A stretch of 64,000 nt of DNA from contig CAKVCX010000002.1 of NCBI GenBank assembly GCA_934725985.1, forward strand, positions 62,001-126,000. The letters run 5' to 3'. The stretch comes from an uncultured Bacilli bacterium (GTDB lineage: Bacteria > Bacillota_I > Bacilli_A > RFN20 > CAG-826). A model generated the notes under the pieces. The model had not been told where the DNA came from and did no database searches. It worked only from the letters and a program-made list of their open reading frames with translations. The position numbers and the translations under genes are program-made. This document shows, in pieces, positions 1-9,102 of the stretch (position 1 is the stretch's first letter; every line of letters begins with the position of its first letter).

Positions 1-2
1 TA

Positions 3-206
3 AAGGTATCTAGATATTTGGGCGAATCAATTTTGCTTTGTAGCGATGGGCTTTATAATAATCTCCCAGATACCGAAATTAGAGCCATTTTGTCTACTAA
101 TGATTCTGCTTCCGATAAAGTCGACGCTTTCATAATTGAGGCTAACGGAAATGGGGGAAGCGATAATATTGCCATAGCTTATTGGGAGGCGATTCCTAAT
201 GATTAA
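3..206 (+). CDS. prpC: PP2C-family protein phosphatase, C-terminal fragment (PrpC/Stp type)
   Basis: This is the last ~67 codons of a gene that begins left of the window; the frame is open to base 3. The fragment shows two PP2C hallmarks: LLCSDGL, whose Asp belongs to the metal-binding SDG motif, and GGSDNIA near the end, whose Asp also binds metal. PP2C phosphatases of this type dephosphorylate targets of the partner Ser/Thr kinase. Its stop overlaps the start of the next gene, a kinase, by 8 bases, the usual prpC-prkC arrangement in Bacillota. The catalytic N-terminus is not visible. Confidence 0.85.
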   Translation, partial: KVSRYLGESILLCSDGLYNNLPDTEIRAILSTNDSASDKVDAFIIEANGNGGSDNIAIAYWEAIPND

Positions 207-1071
207 AATCGGTGATAAAATCGATGATCGTTATAGGATAGTTAGTCGCATTGCTACTGGAGGCATGGCTGATGTCTATGAGGCCAATGATTTGGTTTCT
301 AGGCGCATTGTATCCATCAAAGTAATGAAAGAGGAACTTTTAAAAGATCCGATTAATTTAGCTAGGTTTAATAATGAAACAGCTTCGGCCGCTTCGCTTA
401 ACCATCCTAATATAGTCAAGGTTTACGGACGTGGATTTATAGATGGACGTCCTTATATGGCCAATGAGTATGTAAAAGGGCAGACTCTCCGCGATAAATT
501 AAATTTTTCTTTGGCTTTGTCCATTAGCGATGCTTGCGAAGTCATGCTTCAGTTAACTTCTGGAATTGATTATATCCATAGACATGGGCTGATTCATCGT
601 GATATAAAGCCTGACAACCTTTTTTATATGAGCGATGGGACCATCAAAATAAGCGACTTTGGCATTTCTACTCCTATAGGAAGTTATTGCAAAGGGGACA
701 CGATCCAAGGGACTATATATTATTGTGCCCCTGAAGTTTTAACGGGGGCTCCGGCTAGCATAGCTAATGATATTTACTCCATGGGTGTCGTCTTTTTTGA
801 AACTTTGACGGGCCAATTGCCTTTTGATGGGGCAAGTTTAGAAGAAGTTGCTTTGAAGCAATTAAAGAAAAGATTTCCCGAGCCTTCTAAAATTTTACCC
901 TCCATTCCAAAAAGCATAGACAAAATCATCATTACGGCTTGTAGGAAACGACCGGAAGAAAGATATCCTACTAGCGAAGCTATGCACCAAGCTATTGTCG
1001 ATGCAGTTTCTGATAAGTCGAATTTTACGGAAAGAAAGGGTATCCTCTCAAGGATATTTGGATTCAAATGA
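199..1071 (+). CDS. prkC: Serine/threonine protein kinase of the PrkC/StkP family, lacking PASTA domains
   Basis: A 290-residue Hanks-type kinase. The glycine loop TGGMADVYEA is at about 20-29, the ATP lysine at K41 (SIKVMK), the C-helix Glu at about 60, HRDIKPDN from H133, DFG at 153-155 and APE at 177-179. In Bacillota PrkC is normally a ~600-residue membrane protein with extracellular PASTA repeats that sense muropeptides. Here the protein ends soon after the kinase fold, with no membrane helix and no PASTA repeat, so it should be cytosolic. The start overlaps the PP2C stop, and its TGA overlaps the rpe ATG (ATGA), so the genes are translationally coupled. Confidence 0.93.
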   Translation: MIKIGDKIDDRYRIVSRIATGGMADVYEANDLVSRRIVSIKVMKEELLKDPINLARFNNETASAASLNHPNIVKVYGRGFIDGRPYMANEYVKGQTLRDKLNFSLALSISDACEVMLQLTSGIDYIHRHGLIHRDIKPDNLFYMSDGTIKISDFGISTPIGSYCKGDTIQGTIYYCAPEVLTGAPASIANDIYSMGVVFFETLTGQLPFDGASLEEVALKQLKKRFPEPSKILPSIPKSIDKIIITACRKRPEERYPTSEAMHQAIVDAVSDKSNFTERKGILSRIFGFK

Positions 1072-1721
1072 GCTTAGTATCTCCATCAATTTTATCTGCT
1101 AATTTTTCTTTTCTTCATCTTGAAGTAGAAAAAATGGTTAAGGCAGGGGCTAGTTATATCCATTTAGATGTAATGGATGGGGTATTCGTGCCAAACAAGA
1201 CTTTCGATGCTTCTTTGCTTAGACAAATTAAGGACATAAACGTCATTAAAGACACCCATTTAATGGTTGTTTCTCCTTTTAAAGAAATAGAGGAATTTGC
1301 TAAAGAAGGATCGGATATAATAACCGTCCATGTCGAAGCTTTTGAAAACGATGAAATGTGTTTAAAGGCTTTAAAAAGAATTAAGGATTTAGACGTTTTG
1401 CCAGGATTGTCTATTAAACCCAATACAAAAGCAAGTTCAATCTTGAAATTTTTGCCATATGTTGGATTAATTTTAGTAATGTCGGTAGAACCGGGAAAAG
1501 GAGGTCAGTCTTTTATGGATTCTAGTATAGAAAAGATTTCTTTCTTTTCTAAATATAAAAAAGAGCATGACCTGAATTATAAAATCGAAGTAGATGGGGG
1601 CATTAATTTGGACACCGGAAAAAAATGCGTCGAGGCAGGGGCTGATATTTTGGTTGCGGGATCTTATTTATATGGGCATGCTGATTATCAAAAACGTTTG
1701 AAAGGATTGCTAGAATTATGA
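1068..1721 (+). CDS. rpe: Ribulose-phosphate 3-epimerase
   Basis: A 217-residue TIM-barrel enzyme of normal family length. It interconverts ribulose-5-phosphate and xylulose-5-phosphate in the pentose phosphate pathway. Visible motifs are SPSILSANF at the N-terminus, HLDVMDG with metal ligands H32 and D34, HLMV with the next His, MSVEPGKGGQ at the phosphate site, and VDGGIN with the catalytic Asp near 175. The start overlaps the kinase stop and the stop overlaps the next gene (ATGA at both ends). In Bacillus, rsgA lies between prkC and rpe; it is absent here. Confidence 0.95.
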   Translation: MSLVSPSILSANFSFLHLEVEKMVKAGASYIHLDVMDGVFVPNKTFDASLLRQIKDINVIKDTHLMVVSPFKEIEEFAKEGSDIITVHVEAFENDEMCLKALKRIKDLDVLPGLSIKPNTKASSILKFLPYVGLILVMSVEPGKGGQSFMDSSIEKISFFSKYKKEHDLNYKIEVDGGINLDTGKKCVEAGADILVAGSYLYGHADYQKRLKGLLEL

Positions 1722-2407
1722 TTAACGAAATCTTATTTCCTTTGCTTACTTTTCTTCTTGCTTTTTTTGGTGGGCTTTTTTTGTTTTTTGGCTTTCGAGA
1801 ATATAAAAAAAGAAATAAAAAGAATTATGATGTTTTGACTTCTTTTCCTTTTGAGCTAGTTCAAGGAAGCGAGAAAGGAAGCTTTCTTTCTAGGTTTTCC
1901 TTTGTCTTATATGCAATTAGTTATGTTGCTTGTAGTTTTTATGAATTGTATTTGTCTCCATCGTTATCTTTTTTAAATCAATTAGGCGTGCTGCTTGGGG
2001 TGGTAAGCATATTTATTTTTATTTCCATGCTTATCATTATTTATGTCCCTGCTTATTCTTTTAGGGTGCATTTGCTATCTTCAGTTGTTTTCTTTGCCTT
2101 ATCCGTTTTAAGCGATGTTATTATCGGGTTAATTTATTTAAACCTTTATCAAGCCCAATTGAACATAATTTCGATTATCTTCATGTCTTTTGCCTTCATT
2201 TCGGCTTTATTTAAAGGTTTGATTTTGATTAATCCAAAATTAGCTCACTGGACTGAATTAGATACTTCTGTTGGCAGTGATAATGTCGTTACTTCTTCTA
2301 GGCCAAGACCATTCGTGTTGGCTTTTTCCCAATGGCTTGTTTTATTTTTGAATGCTTTATCACTTGTTGTTTATATGCTTGGCTTATTTTTGACTTGCTT
2401 ATCTTAA
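1718..2407 (+). CDS. Hypothetical multi-pass membrane protein
   Basis: A 229-residue, strongly hydrophobic protein that I do not recognise. About six membrane segments can be seen: residues 5-27, 60-75, 85-110, 118-140, 148-170 and 205-228. A short basic loop (REYKKRNKKNY) follows the first helix. No catalytic motif is apparent. The ATG overlaps the rpe stop, making it the last gene of the phosphatase-kinase-rpe operon; a hairpin terminator follows. It occupies the place held by yloS/thiN in Bacillus but is not related to it by eye. Confidence 0.6.
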   Translation: MINEILFPLLTFLLAFFGGLFLFFGFREYKKRNKKNYDVLTSFPFELVQGSEKGSFLSRFSFVLYAISYVACSFYELYLSPSLSFLNQLGVLLGVVSIFIFISMLIIIYVPAYSFRVHLLSSVVFFALSVLSDVIIGLIYLNLYQAQLNIISIIFMSFAFISALFKGLILINPKLAHWTELDTSVGSDNVVTSSRPRPFVLAFSQWLVLFLNALSLVVYMLGLFLTCLS

Positions 2408-2422
2408 TTAGGCAAAGAAAAA

Positions 2423-2449
2423 AGACGTCTATTTTCGACGTCTAGTTTT
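2423..2449. terminator. Bidirectional rho-independent terminator
   Basis: Perfect 7-bp stem AGACGTC/GACGTCT (2423-2429 and 2437-2443) with A-rich sequence before it and TTTTT after. It lies between the converging membrane-protein gene and rpmB and can serve both. Confidence 0.85.
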
Positions 2450-2459
2450 TCTTGCTAAA

Positions 2460-2672
2460 TTACTTTGCTTGTTTAGCTTGTTCGGCCTTGATGGTCTTGT
2501 TTAAGGTGCGATAAGCTCTAGCAGACATCCTAACTTCAACCATTTTTCCATCAACGTTGACTTTGTATTTTTGCAAATTAACATTCCAACGGCGACGGGT
2601 GGCCCTTAAGGAATGGCTACGAGCGTTTCCGCTGACGGGGCCTTTTCCGGTTACTGGGCAAACTCTTGACAT
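2460..2672 (-). CDS. rpmB: 50S ribosomal protein bL28
   Basis: A 70-residue ribosomal protein of the large subunit. The family N-terminus MSRVCPVTGKGPVSGN is followed by the basic SHSLRATRRRWNVNLQ segment typical of bL28. I chose the ATG at 2672 because the protein family begins here and an AGAGGT site precedes it at the right distance; an in-frame upstream extension is not part of the protein. Only one of the zinc-ligand cysteines is present, so this looks like a zinc-free (C-) form. Divergent from the rpe operon orientation, as in Bacillus. Confidence 0.95.
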   Translation of the reverse strand: MSRVCPVTGKGPVSGNARSHSLRATRRRWNVNLQKYKVNVDGKMVEVRMSARAYRTLNKTIKAEQAKQAK

Positions 2673-2914
2673 TAAAAATACCTCTTGCGATGTAAACGCG
2701 TTAGGAAATATAGCATACGCTATAAATAGTTGCAAACTTTTCTTTCTTTTTCCCTACATTTTTACTATATGATTTTAGATTAATGAATTTTTTTACGATT
2801 GATTTAGCAGTTATTGTTAAACATTTTTGCAATTTTAATTATTTTAATTAAAAAACGTGCCTAGCTATGCTATTTTATCTATAATAAATTTGAAATAAAT
2901 CTAAGGAGCTCTGT

Positions 2915-4039
2915 ATGGGCATTGAAATCGCTGCTATGGTCTTGGCAGGTGGCAAGGGAACTAGATTAAAGTCTTTAACTAGAAAAACGGCTAAACCTGC
3001 TGTTTCTTATGGTGCTAAATATCGCATCATTGATTTTCCTTTATCAAATTGTGCCAACTCAAACATCAATCACGTTGGAGTTTTGACTCAATATGAATCT
3101 AGCGATTTGAATTCATATATTGGGAATGGAAAAAACTGGGGTTTAAATGGAGTTAACTGCTTAACCGCTGTTTTAACTCCAAAGCAAACCGAAGAAGGTT
3201 CTTCTTGGTATAAAGGGACCGCGGATGCCATTTTCCAAAACATTGATTGGCTTGACTCGCTTGATCCGGAATATGTTTTGATTTTATCTGGCGATCATAT
3301 TTATTCGACTACTTATGATGACATGCTTAAGCTTCATAAGGAAAGAAAAGCGGATTGCACGATTTCTGTAATTGAAGTGCCTATCGAGGAGGCTTCTAGA
3401 TTTGGAATATTGGAAACCGATAAAAGCGGTAATATAACTGCTTTTAAAGAAAAACCAAAAATGCCAAAGTCAAATTTGGCTTCCATGGGAATTTATATTT
3501 TTACCTACAAAACCTTAAAAACAGCCTTAATTGAGGATGCAAAGGATGAAAATAGTGACCATGATTTTGGGAAGAACATTATTCCAAAGATGCTAGAAAA
3601 AGGGAAAAGGCTAGTGGCTTATACTTTCAAAGGTTATTGGAAAGACGTCGGGACAATTTCTAGCTTGCATCAAGCCAATATGGATTTACTTGAAGAAACG
3701 ACCCCATCTATAGATTTATTTACGAATCAGCAAAATCATAGAATATATAGCGAAGATACTCATGCGACACCTCAATATATTGGCAAGTATGCCATCGTTA
3801 AGGATTCATTAATCAATCAAGGCGCGACTATCGAAGGAAAGGTCAATCACTGCGTTATTTCAAGCCAAGTTGAAGTAGAGGAAGGCGCCTCTGTTTCAAA
3901 TTCTGTTTTAATGCAAGGGGTAGTGGTAAAAAAAGGCGCCGTTGTAGAAAATGCCATTTTAGGTCCTGATACCATTGTTGAAGAAGGCGAACAACTGAAT
4001 GTCGGGAACAAAGAGATAGCTTTATACGCAAGAGGATAA
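2915..4039 (+). CDS. glgC: Glucose-1-phosphate adenylyltransferase, catalytic subunit
   Basis: A 374-residue enzyme that makes ADP-glucose from glucose-1-phosphate and ATP, the committed step of glycogen synthesis. The nucleotide-binding GGKGTRL is at residues 12-18, followed by KPAVSYGAKYRIIDFPLSN, the SGDHIY metal/nucleotide motif near 124-129, and the sugar-binding FKEKPK near 180. A left-handed beta-helix of hexad repeats fills the C-terminus (about 285-374). Preceded by AAGGAG. Only 3 bases separate it from glgD; together they form a GlgC-GlgD hetero-oligomer in Bacillota. Confidence 0.96.
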   Translation: MGIEIAAMVLAGGKGTRLKSLTRKTAKPAVSYGAKYRIIDFPLSNCANSNINHVGVLTQYESSDLNSYIGNGKNWGLNGVNCLTAVLTPKQTEEGSSWYKGTADAIFQNIDWLDSLDPEYVLILSGDHIYSTTYDDMLKLHKERKADCTISVIEVPIEEASRFGILETDKSGNITAFKEKPKMPKSNLASMGIYIFTYKTLKTALIEDAKDENSDHDFGKNIIPKMLEKGKRLVAYTFKGYWKDVGTISSLHQANMDLLEETTPSIDLFTNQQNHRIYSEDTHATPQYIGKYAIVKDSLINQGATIEGKVNHCVISSQVEVEEGASVSNSVLMQGVVVKKGAVVENAILGPDTIVEEGEQLNVGNKEIALYARG

Positions 4040-4042
4040 TTT

Positions 4043-5161
4043 ATGAACGACGTCATAGGAATTGTTAATTTTCATTGTTCTCCAGAAATTGAACCATTGA
4101 CTTCATCTCGTCCTTTAGGTTCTACTTCTTTCCTTGGAAGATATGCTTGCTGCGATTTTGCCATGTCTAACCTTTGCAATTCTGGCATTTCCACAATGGG
4201 CATTTTAGTAAAAGACCATCAAAGGTCGATTTTAAAGCACTTAGGTGGTATGGATGCTTGGACTACTAATACTAAAATTGGGCAAGAAATCATTATGTAT
4301 AACGAACCGGCCCATCTTTACCCTTCCTCGAATACAGATATTAACAACATTAAGGAAAATGATTGGGTTTTATATGATTCAACGGCTTCTTATATAGTTG
4401 TTGTTCCAGCTCATATTATTACCAATATTGATTTAAGACCTATCATAAAAGAGCATATCCAAAGAAAAGAGAAAATAACTATTGTGGGCATTAAAATTAA
4501 AAATGCTGCCGAGGAATTCTTATCGGAACAGTTACTTAAAATTGATGAGAATGGCTATGCAGAAGATGCTTATATAAATCTTGGACTTTCCGGTCCTGCC
4601 ATTGCGTCAATGGCAATATATGTTATCAATAGAACCGTTCTAGCCGAGATGATTAATAAGTATGGCAAACGTAATTTGGCATTGGACTTAAGAACCCTTA
4701 TTTATATAATTTCAAAAGAAGGTGGGTACAAGGCCCATGTCCATATTTTCGATGGCTATGCTAGATGCATTGATACCTTTAAGCATTATATGGATTATTC
4801 TTTTGAGCTTTTTTCAAAAGAGGCTTCAAAAAAGCTATTTAAGCCTGATTGGCCAATTTATACCTTGACTCACGATACCCCCCCAGCCTTATATGGAGAA
4901 GAAGCCTTAGTTTCTAATTCCTTCATTGCCAATGGTAGCTTAATAGAAGGAACTGTCATTAATTCTATAATTGCCCGTAATGTTAAAATAGAAAAAGGTG
5001 CGGTGGTAAAAAATTCCATTGTTTTCTCTTCCTCTAAAATTGGCAATGGGGCTCATATTGAAAATACTTTAATTGATAAATATTCGACAATTTCTTGTTC
5101 CCGTATCGTTTCTGGCGATAAAGATGAACCTCATTATGTGGCTCAGGGGTCGATAATATGA
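4043..5161 (+). CDS. glgD: Glucose-1-phosphate adenylyltransferase regulatory subunit
   Basis: 372 residues, homologous to GlgC but without the intact GGxGTRL loop; the corresponding place reads SSRPLGSTSFLGRYACCDFA. This is the expected state of GlgD, which has lost catalysis and modulates GlgC. The C-terminal third again shows beta-helix hexads (SNSFIANGSLIEGTVINS). It sits between glgC (3-bp gap) and glgA (4-bp overlap), so the three are one transcript. No glgB, glgP or glgX is in the window, so branching and breakdown must be encoded elsewhere. Confidence 0.93.
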   Translation: MNDVIGIVNFHCSPEIEPLTSSRPLGSTSFLGRYACCDFAMSNLCNSGISTMGILVKDHQRSILKHLGGMDAWTTNTKIGQEIIMYNEPAHLYPSSNTDINNIKENDWVLYDSTASYIVVVPAHIITNIDLRPIIKEHIQRKEKITIVGIKIKNAAEEFLSEQLLKIDENGYAEDAYINLGLSGPAIASMAIYVINRTVLAEMINKYGKRNLALDLRTLIYIISKEGGYKAHVHIFDGYARCIDTFKHYMDYSFELFSKEASKKLFKPDWPIYTLTHDTPPALYGEEALVSNSFIANGSLIEGTVINSIIARNVKIEKGAVVKNSIVFSSSKIGNGAHIENTLIDKYSTISCSRIVSGDKDEPHYVAQGSII

Positions 5162-6594
5162 AAATAGCTTTTATATCAAGCGAGGCCAATCCATTTTCTA
5201 AAACAGGTGGATTAGGCGATGTTGCCTATTCTCTTTCTAAAGAATTATCTAGGGATAATGAAGTATCGTTAGTTATTCCTTTTTATCTATCAAGTAAGCA
5301 AAAAGAAGGATACCATTTTCAAAAGGTCTTTTCTTTTGATACTTATGTTGGATGGAGAAAAAAAGAAACAGACGTTTATTTAACTAAGGTCGATAATATT
5401 TCTTTTTATTTAATAGATTGTCCTTATTATTTTTCCCGCAATAGCCTTTATGGCTATGAAGATGATGGGGAAAGATTTGCCTATTTTACCTTGGCTTCAC
5501 TAAATTTAATAAAGTATCTAGGCCATTTTGATATCATTCATTGCAATGATTGGCAAACCGGTATGCTTCCTTGCCTAGTAAAAGAAAAAGAAAAAGATAA
5601 TCCTACTTTTCTTAAGACTAGATTTATTTTTACAATTCACAATCCCGCTTTTATGGGATTGCTCGACAGATATTTTCTAGGCGATTTCTATTCTTTGCCC
5701 GATTCTTTATTTGATAATGGAACCCTTAGATGGAACAACATGGTTTCTTCTTTCAAAGCTGGAATAGTTTACGCAGATAAAATAACGACAGTTTCTCCAA
5801 CCCATGCCAAAGAATTATTAGATCCTTCTTCTAAATTTGGTCTTTCTTATGTTTTAAAACTTAGGGAAGATGATTTTATTGGGATTTGTAATGGCATTGA
5901 TGAAGAAGAATTTAATCCTAGGATCGACAAGATAATAAAAGCCTCTTATGGAATAAAAGATGTCACGAAAAAGAAAAAAATTTGCAAACAAGATTTATTT
6001 GAATCTTCCAAATTGCAATATAAGGATGTTCCTACTTTTGGCTTTGTCTCTAGATTAAGCGAACAAAAAGGTATTAATTTAATTCTTGATGTTGCTAGAG
6101 AAATAATAAACAAAGGCGGGGCAATCTTTGCCTTGGGATCCGGCGATTATGTTTTGGAAAAGGAATTAGAAGACTTAAGAAAAGAATATCCGGAAAATGT
6201 TGGAATTTATATTGGCTATTCACAAACTTTTGCCCACAAAGTCTATGCTGGATGTGATTTTTTCCTTATGCCTTCTTTGTTTGAACCTTGCGGGATTGGA
6301 CAACTTATTGCCTTAAAATATGGAACCATCCCGGTCGCTAGAAGAACAGGTGGACTAGCCGATACCATTGTTGATTATAAAGCAAGTAACATAGATAGTG
6401 GGGATGGAATATTGTTCAATGATTTTAATGATGATGGCATTAGATATGGTATTTATAAAGCGTTAGAAATTTATTCTTCGCCCAAACTATTAAGAAAAAT
6501 TAGAAGCAATGCGATGAAATCAAATCATTCCTGGAAAAAATCGAAAAAAGAATATATAGCTTTATATAAAGCGGCTCTAACTAAGCAAATATAA
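5158..6594 (+). CDS. glgA: Glycogen synthase (ADP-glucose, GT5 family)
   Basis: A 478-residue GT-B glycosyltransferase that adds glucose from ADP-glucose to the growing alpha-1,4-glucan. The N-terminal KTGGLGDV loop, with ADP-binding K15, is intact. The GT5 C-terminal motif MPSLFEPCGIGQLIALKYG and RRTGGLADTI are also present. The ATG overlaps the glgD stop (ATGA). Length is normal for bacterial GlgA. The operon ends here; leuS follows with its own promoter. Confidence 0.96.
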   Translation: MKIAFISSEANPFSKTGGLGDVAYSLSKELSRDNEVSLVIPFYLSSKQKEGYHFQKVFSFDTYVGWRKKETDVYLTKVDNISFYLIDCPYYFSRNSLYGYEDDGERFAYFTLASLNLIKYLGHFDIIHCNDWQTGMLPCLVKEKEKDNPTFLKTRFIFTIHNPAFMGLLDRYFLGDFYSLPDSLFDNGTLRWNNMVSSFKAGIVYADKITTVSPTHAKELLDPSSKFGLSYVLKLREDDFIGICNGIDEEEFNPRIDKIIKASYGIKDVTKKKKICKQDLFESSKLQYKDVPTFGFVSRLSEQKGINLILDVAREIINKGGAIFALGSGDYVLEKELEDLRKEYPENVGIYIGYSQTFAHKVYAGCDFFLMPSLFEPCGIGQLIALKYGTIPVARRTGGLADTIVDYKASNIDSGDGILFNDFNDDGIRYGIYKALEIYSSPKLLRKIRSNAMKSNHSWKKSKKEYIALYKAALTKQI

Positions 6595-6601
6595 TCTACC
6601 A

Positions 6602-6630
6602 TTTAATTTTTTGTTTCCTAAATTTATAAT
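6602..6630 (+). promoter_or_regulatory. leuS promoter with -10 box 9 bp before the ATG
   Basis: TATAAT at 6625-6630 with a TTTAAT-like -35 at 6602-6607 (17-bp spacer). Only TTAGGGGTT separates the -10 box from the ATG, so the mRNA would start within about 3 bases of the start codon. There is no room for a T-box leader, which leucyl-tRNA synthetase genes of many Bacillota carry. Confidence 0.6.
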
Positions 6631-6639
6631 TTAGGGGTT

Positions 6640-9045
6640 ATGAGTTACGATTTTAAAAACATTGAGAAAAAATGGGGTGAATATTGGGACTCCCATTCCA
6701 CTTTCTATTGCGATACGCATGATTTTTCCAAACCAAAGTATTATGTTTTGGATATGTTCCCATATCCTTCTGGACAAGGGCTCCACGTTGGACATCCAGA
6801 AGGCTATACGGCAACCGACATTTTAGCTAGGATGAAAAGAATGCAGGGCTTTAATGTCCTTCATCCCATGGGTTGGGATGCCTTTGGGTTGCCGGCAGAA
6901 CAATTTGCCATTAAAAATAATGTCCATCCCGAAGAATTCACTAGAAAAAATATTGCCAATTTCAAAAGACAAATCAAATCACTTGGCTTTTCTTATGACT
7001 GGAGCAAGGAAATAGCAACAATTGACGAAGGCTATTATAAATGGACCCAGTGGATCTTCTTACAACTATTCAAGCACGACCTAGCTTATGTTGACGATAT
7101 ACCGGTTAATTATTGCCCTGAACTTGGGACTGTTTTAGCTAATGAAGAAGTAGTTAACGGGGTTTCGGAAAGGGGAGGGTACCCAGTTATTAGAATGCCG
7201 ATGAGGCAATGGGTGCTTCGCATTACTAGATACGCGGATAAACTAGAAAAAGATTTGGCTTTACTAGATTGGCCTAAATCTACCTTAGAAATGCAAAAGA
7301 ACTGGATTGGGAAAAGCGAAGGGGTCTCCATAAGGTTTAAAATTAAAAATAGCAATGAACATTTTGATGTCTTTACTACTAGGGTCGATACTTTATTTGG
7401 TTGTACTTATTGTTGCTTGGCCCCTGAGCATCCTCTTGTTAAGAAGTTAACTTCCTTATCCCAAAAAGAAGAAGTTAGGAAATATGTTGAAGAATCAAAA
7501 CGTAAAAGCGATTTGGTTAGAACTTCAACTAGCAAGGAAAAAACAGGTGTTTATCTTGGCTTTGAGGCAATAAACCCAATAAATGGCAAGAGTATTCCCG
7601 TTTATTGTGCCGATTATGTTTTAGGCTCCTATGGATCCGGGGCCGTCATGGCTGTTCCTGCCCACGATTCTAGAGATTATGAATTTGCTAAAAAGCATAA
7701 TTTACCCATTATTCAAGTTGTAGAAGGAGATATATCTTCCTCTGCTTATGAAGGCGATGGGAAACATTTAAATTCTTCTTTCGCGGATGGGAAAAATATA
7801 GCGGAAGCTAAAAAGATAATTACTGAAAAACTAGAAGAATTAGGTAAAGGAAAAAGAGTTATTAACTATAAACTTCGCGATTGGATTTTTTCTAGGCAAA
7901 GATATTGGGGTGAACCAATTCCGGTAGTTAAGTTAGAAGATGGGACCGAATATCCTCTTCCAGAAGATCAACTTCCTTTGACTTTGCCTGAATTAGATGA
8001 CTATAAGCCTAGTAAAGATGGTAAACCTCCCTTATCCAAAGCCCCTTCTTCTTGGCTAAATTATGTTACTAGCGATGGAAGGAAAGGCGTTAGGGAAACT
8101 AATACCATGCCCCAATGGGCTGGGAGTTGTTGGTACTATATTCGTTATATAGACCCACATAATAACCAAGCTTTAGGCGATAAAGAATTATTAGATCATT
8201 GGTTGCCTGTTGATTTATATGTCGGCGGGGCCGAACATGCCGTTTTGCATCTTTTATATGCAAGATTTTGGCATAAGTTCTTATTTGATATAGGTGTTGT
8301 TTCTACCCCTGAACCATTTAAAAAATTATTCCATCAAGGAATGATATTGGGCTCAAATGGAGAAAAAATGTCCAAAAGTAGAGGAAATGTAGTTAATCCA
8401 GATGATATTGTAAATAATTATGGGGCCGATTCTTTACGCTTATTTGAAATGTTTGCAGGCCCATTAGAAGAAGCTAAACCTTGGTCGACAAATGGAATTG
8501 AAGGATCAAAACGTTTCATTGAAAGAGTCTTTAGACTTGTCGATGAAGACACTTTCTTTTCCAAAATAAGCGAAACAAATAGTCATGAACTTGATTATGA
8601 ATATACTGCAATGACTAAGAAGGTGACTGATGATTTTGAATCGCTTGCCTTTAATACGGCTATCTCTGCTATGATGGTTTTTGTTAATGCCGTCTATAAA
8701 GCTAAATCTATTTATAGGGAATATATTGAAGGCTTTGTTAAAATGTTTTCTTGCATTTGTCCTTTTGCAGGCGAAGAAATGTGGGAAAAATTAGGCCATA
8801 AAAATTCTATTGCCTATGAGAGTTGGCCTACTTTCAACGAAAAACATTTAATAAAAAATACCATTAAAATGGCCATTTCCATCAATGGAAAGACTCGCGA
8901 TGTCATGGAATTTGATGCCGATATTGGTCAAGATGAAGCCTTGGAGTTAATAAAGAAAAATCCTAAACTATCATCTTATATTGATGGAAAAACCTTTAAG
9001 AAAGTCATATTTGTTAAGGGCAGAATTTGTAATTTGGTTATTTAA
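6640..9045 (+). CDS. leuS: Leucyl-tRNA synthetase
   Basis: An 801-residue class Ia synthetase that charges tRNA-Leu. Order of parts: N-terminal catalytic fold with the HIGH-type motif GLHVGHPEG (about 48-56), CP1 editing domain with [14 protein letters not shown] and the [19 protein letters not shown] editing pocket, [11 protein letters not shown] in the second half of the catalytic core, KMSKS in [10 protein letters not shown], and a C-terminal anticodon-binding part ending in a short LeuS-type domain. Full length. It stands alone between the glg operon and a convergent hydrolase gene. Confidence 0.97.
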   Translation: MSYDFKNIEKKWGEYWDSHSTFYCDTHDFSKPKYYVLDMFPYPSGQGLHVGHPEGYTATDILARMKRMQGFNVLHPMGWDAFGLPAEQFAIKNNVHPEEFTRKNIANFKRQIKSLGFSYDWSKEIATIDEGYYKWTQWIFLQLFKHDLAYVDDIPVNYCPELGTVLANEEVVNGVSERGGYPVIRMPMRQWVLRITRYADKLEKDLALLDWPKSTLEMQKNWIGKSEGVSIRFKIKNSNEHFDVFTTRVDTLFGCTYCCLAPEHPLVKKLTSLSQKEEVRKYVEESKRKSDLVRTSTSKEKTGVYLGFEAINPINGKSIPVYCADYVLGSYGSGAVMAVPAHDSRDYEFAKKHNLPIIQVVEGDISSSAYEGDGKHLNSSFADGKNIAEAKKIITEKLEELGKGKRVINYKLRDWIFSRQRYWGEPIPVVKLEDGTEYPLPEDQLPLTLPELDDYKPSKDGKPPLSKAPSSWLNYVTSDGRKGVRETNTMPQWAGSCWYYIRYIDPHNNQALGDKELLDHWLPVDLYVGGAEHAVLHLLYARFWHKFLFDIGVVSTPEPFKKLFHQGMILGSNGEKMSKSRGNVVNPDDIVNNYGADSLRLFEMFAGPLEEAKPWSTNGIEGSKRFIERVFRLVDEDTFFSKISETNSHELDYEYTAMTKKVTDDFESLAFNTAISAMMVFVNAVYKAKSIYREYIEGFVKMFSCICPFAGEEMWEKLGHKNSIAYESWPTFNEKHLIKNTIKMAISINGKTRDVMEFDADIGQDEALELIKKNPKLSSYIDGKTFKKVIFVKGRICNLVI

Positions 9046-9060
9046 TTTGTGTTTCAATAT

Positions 9061-9091
9061 AAAAAAAGATAGCGAACAAATGAATCGCTAT
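9061..9091. terminator. Bidirectional rho-independent terminator
   Basis: Long perfect stem: AAAAAAAGATAGCGA against TCGCTATCTTTTTTT with a small loop. It lies between converging leuS and the hydrolase gene and gives a T-run on both strands. Confidence 0.9.
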
Positions 9092-9102
9092 CTTTTTTTA
9101 TA

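Noticed and set aside
2773..2914. Possible riboswitch before glgC
   Set aside because: The space is short and AT-rich; I see no conserved stem-loop, only promoter-like boxes and an AAGGAG site.
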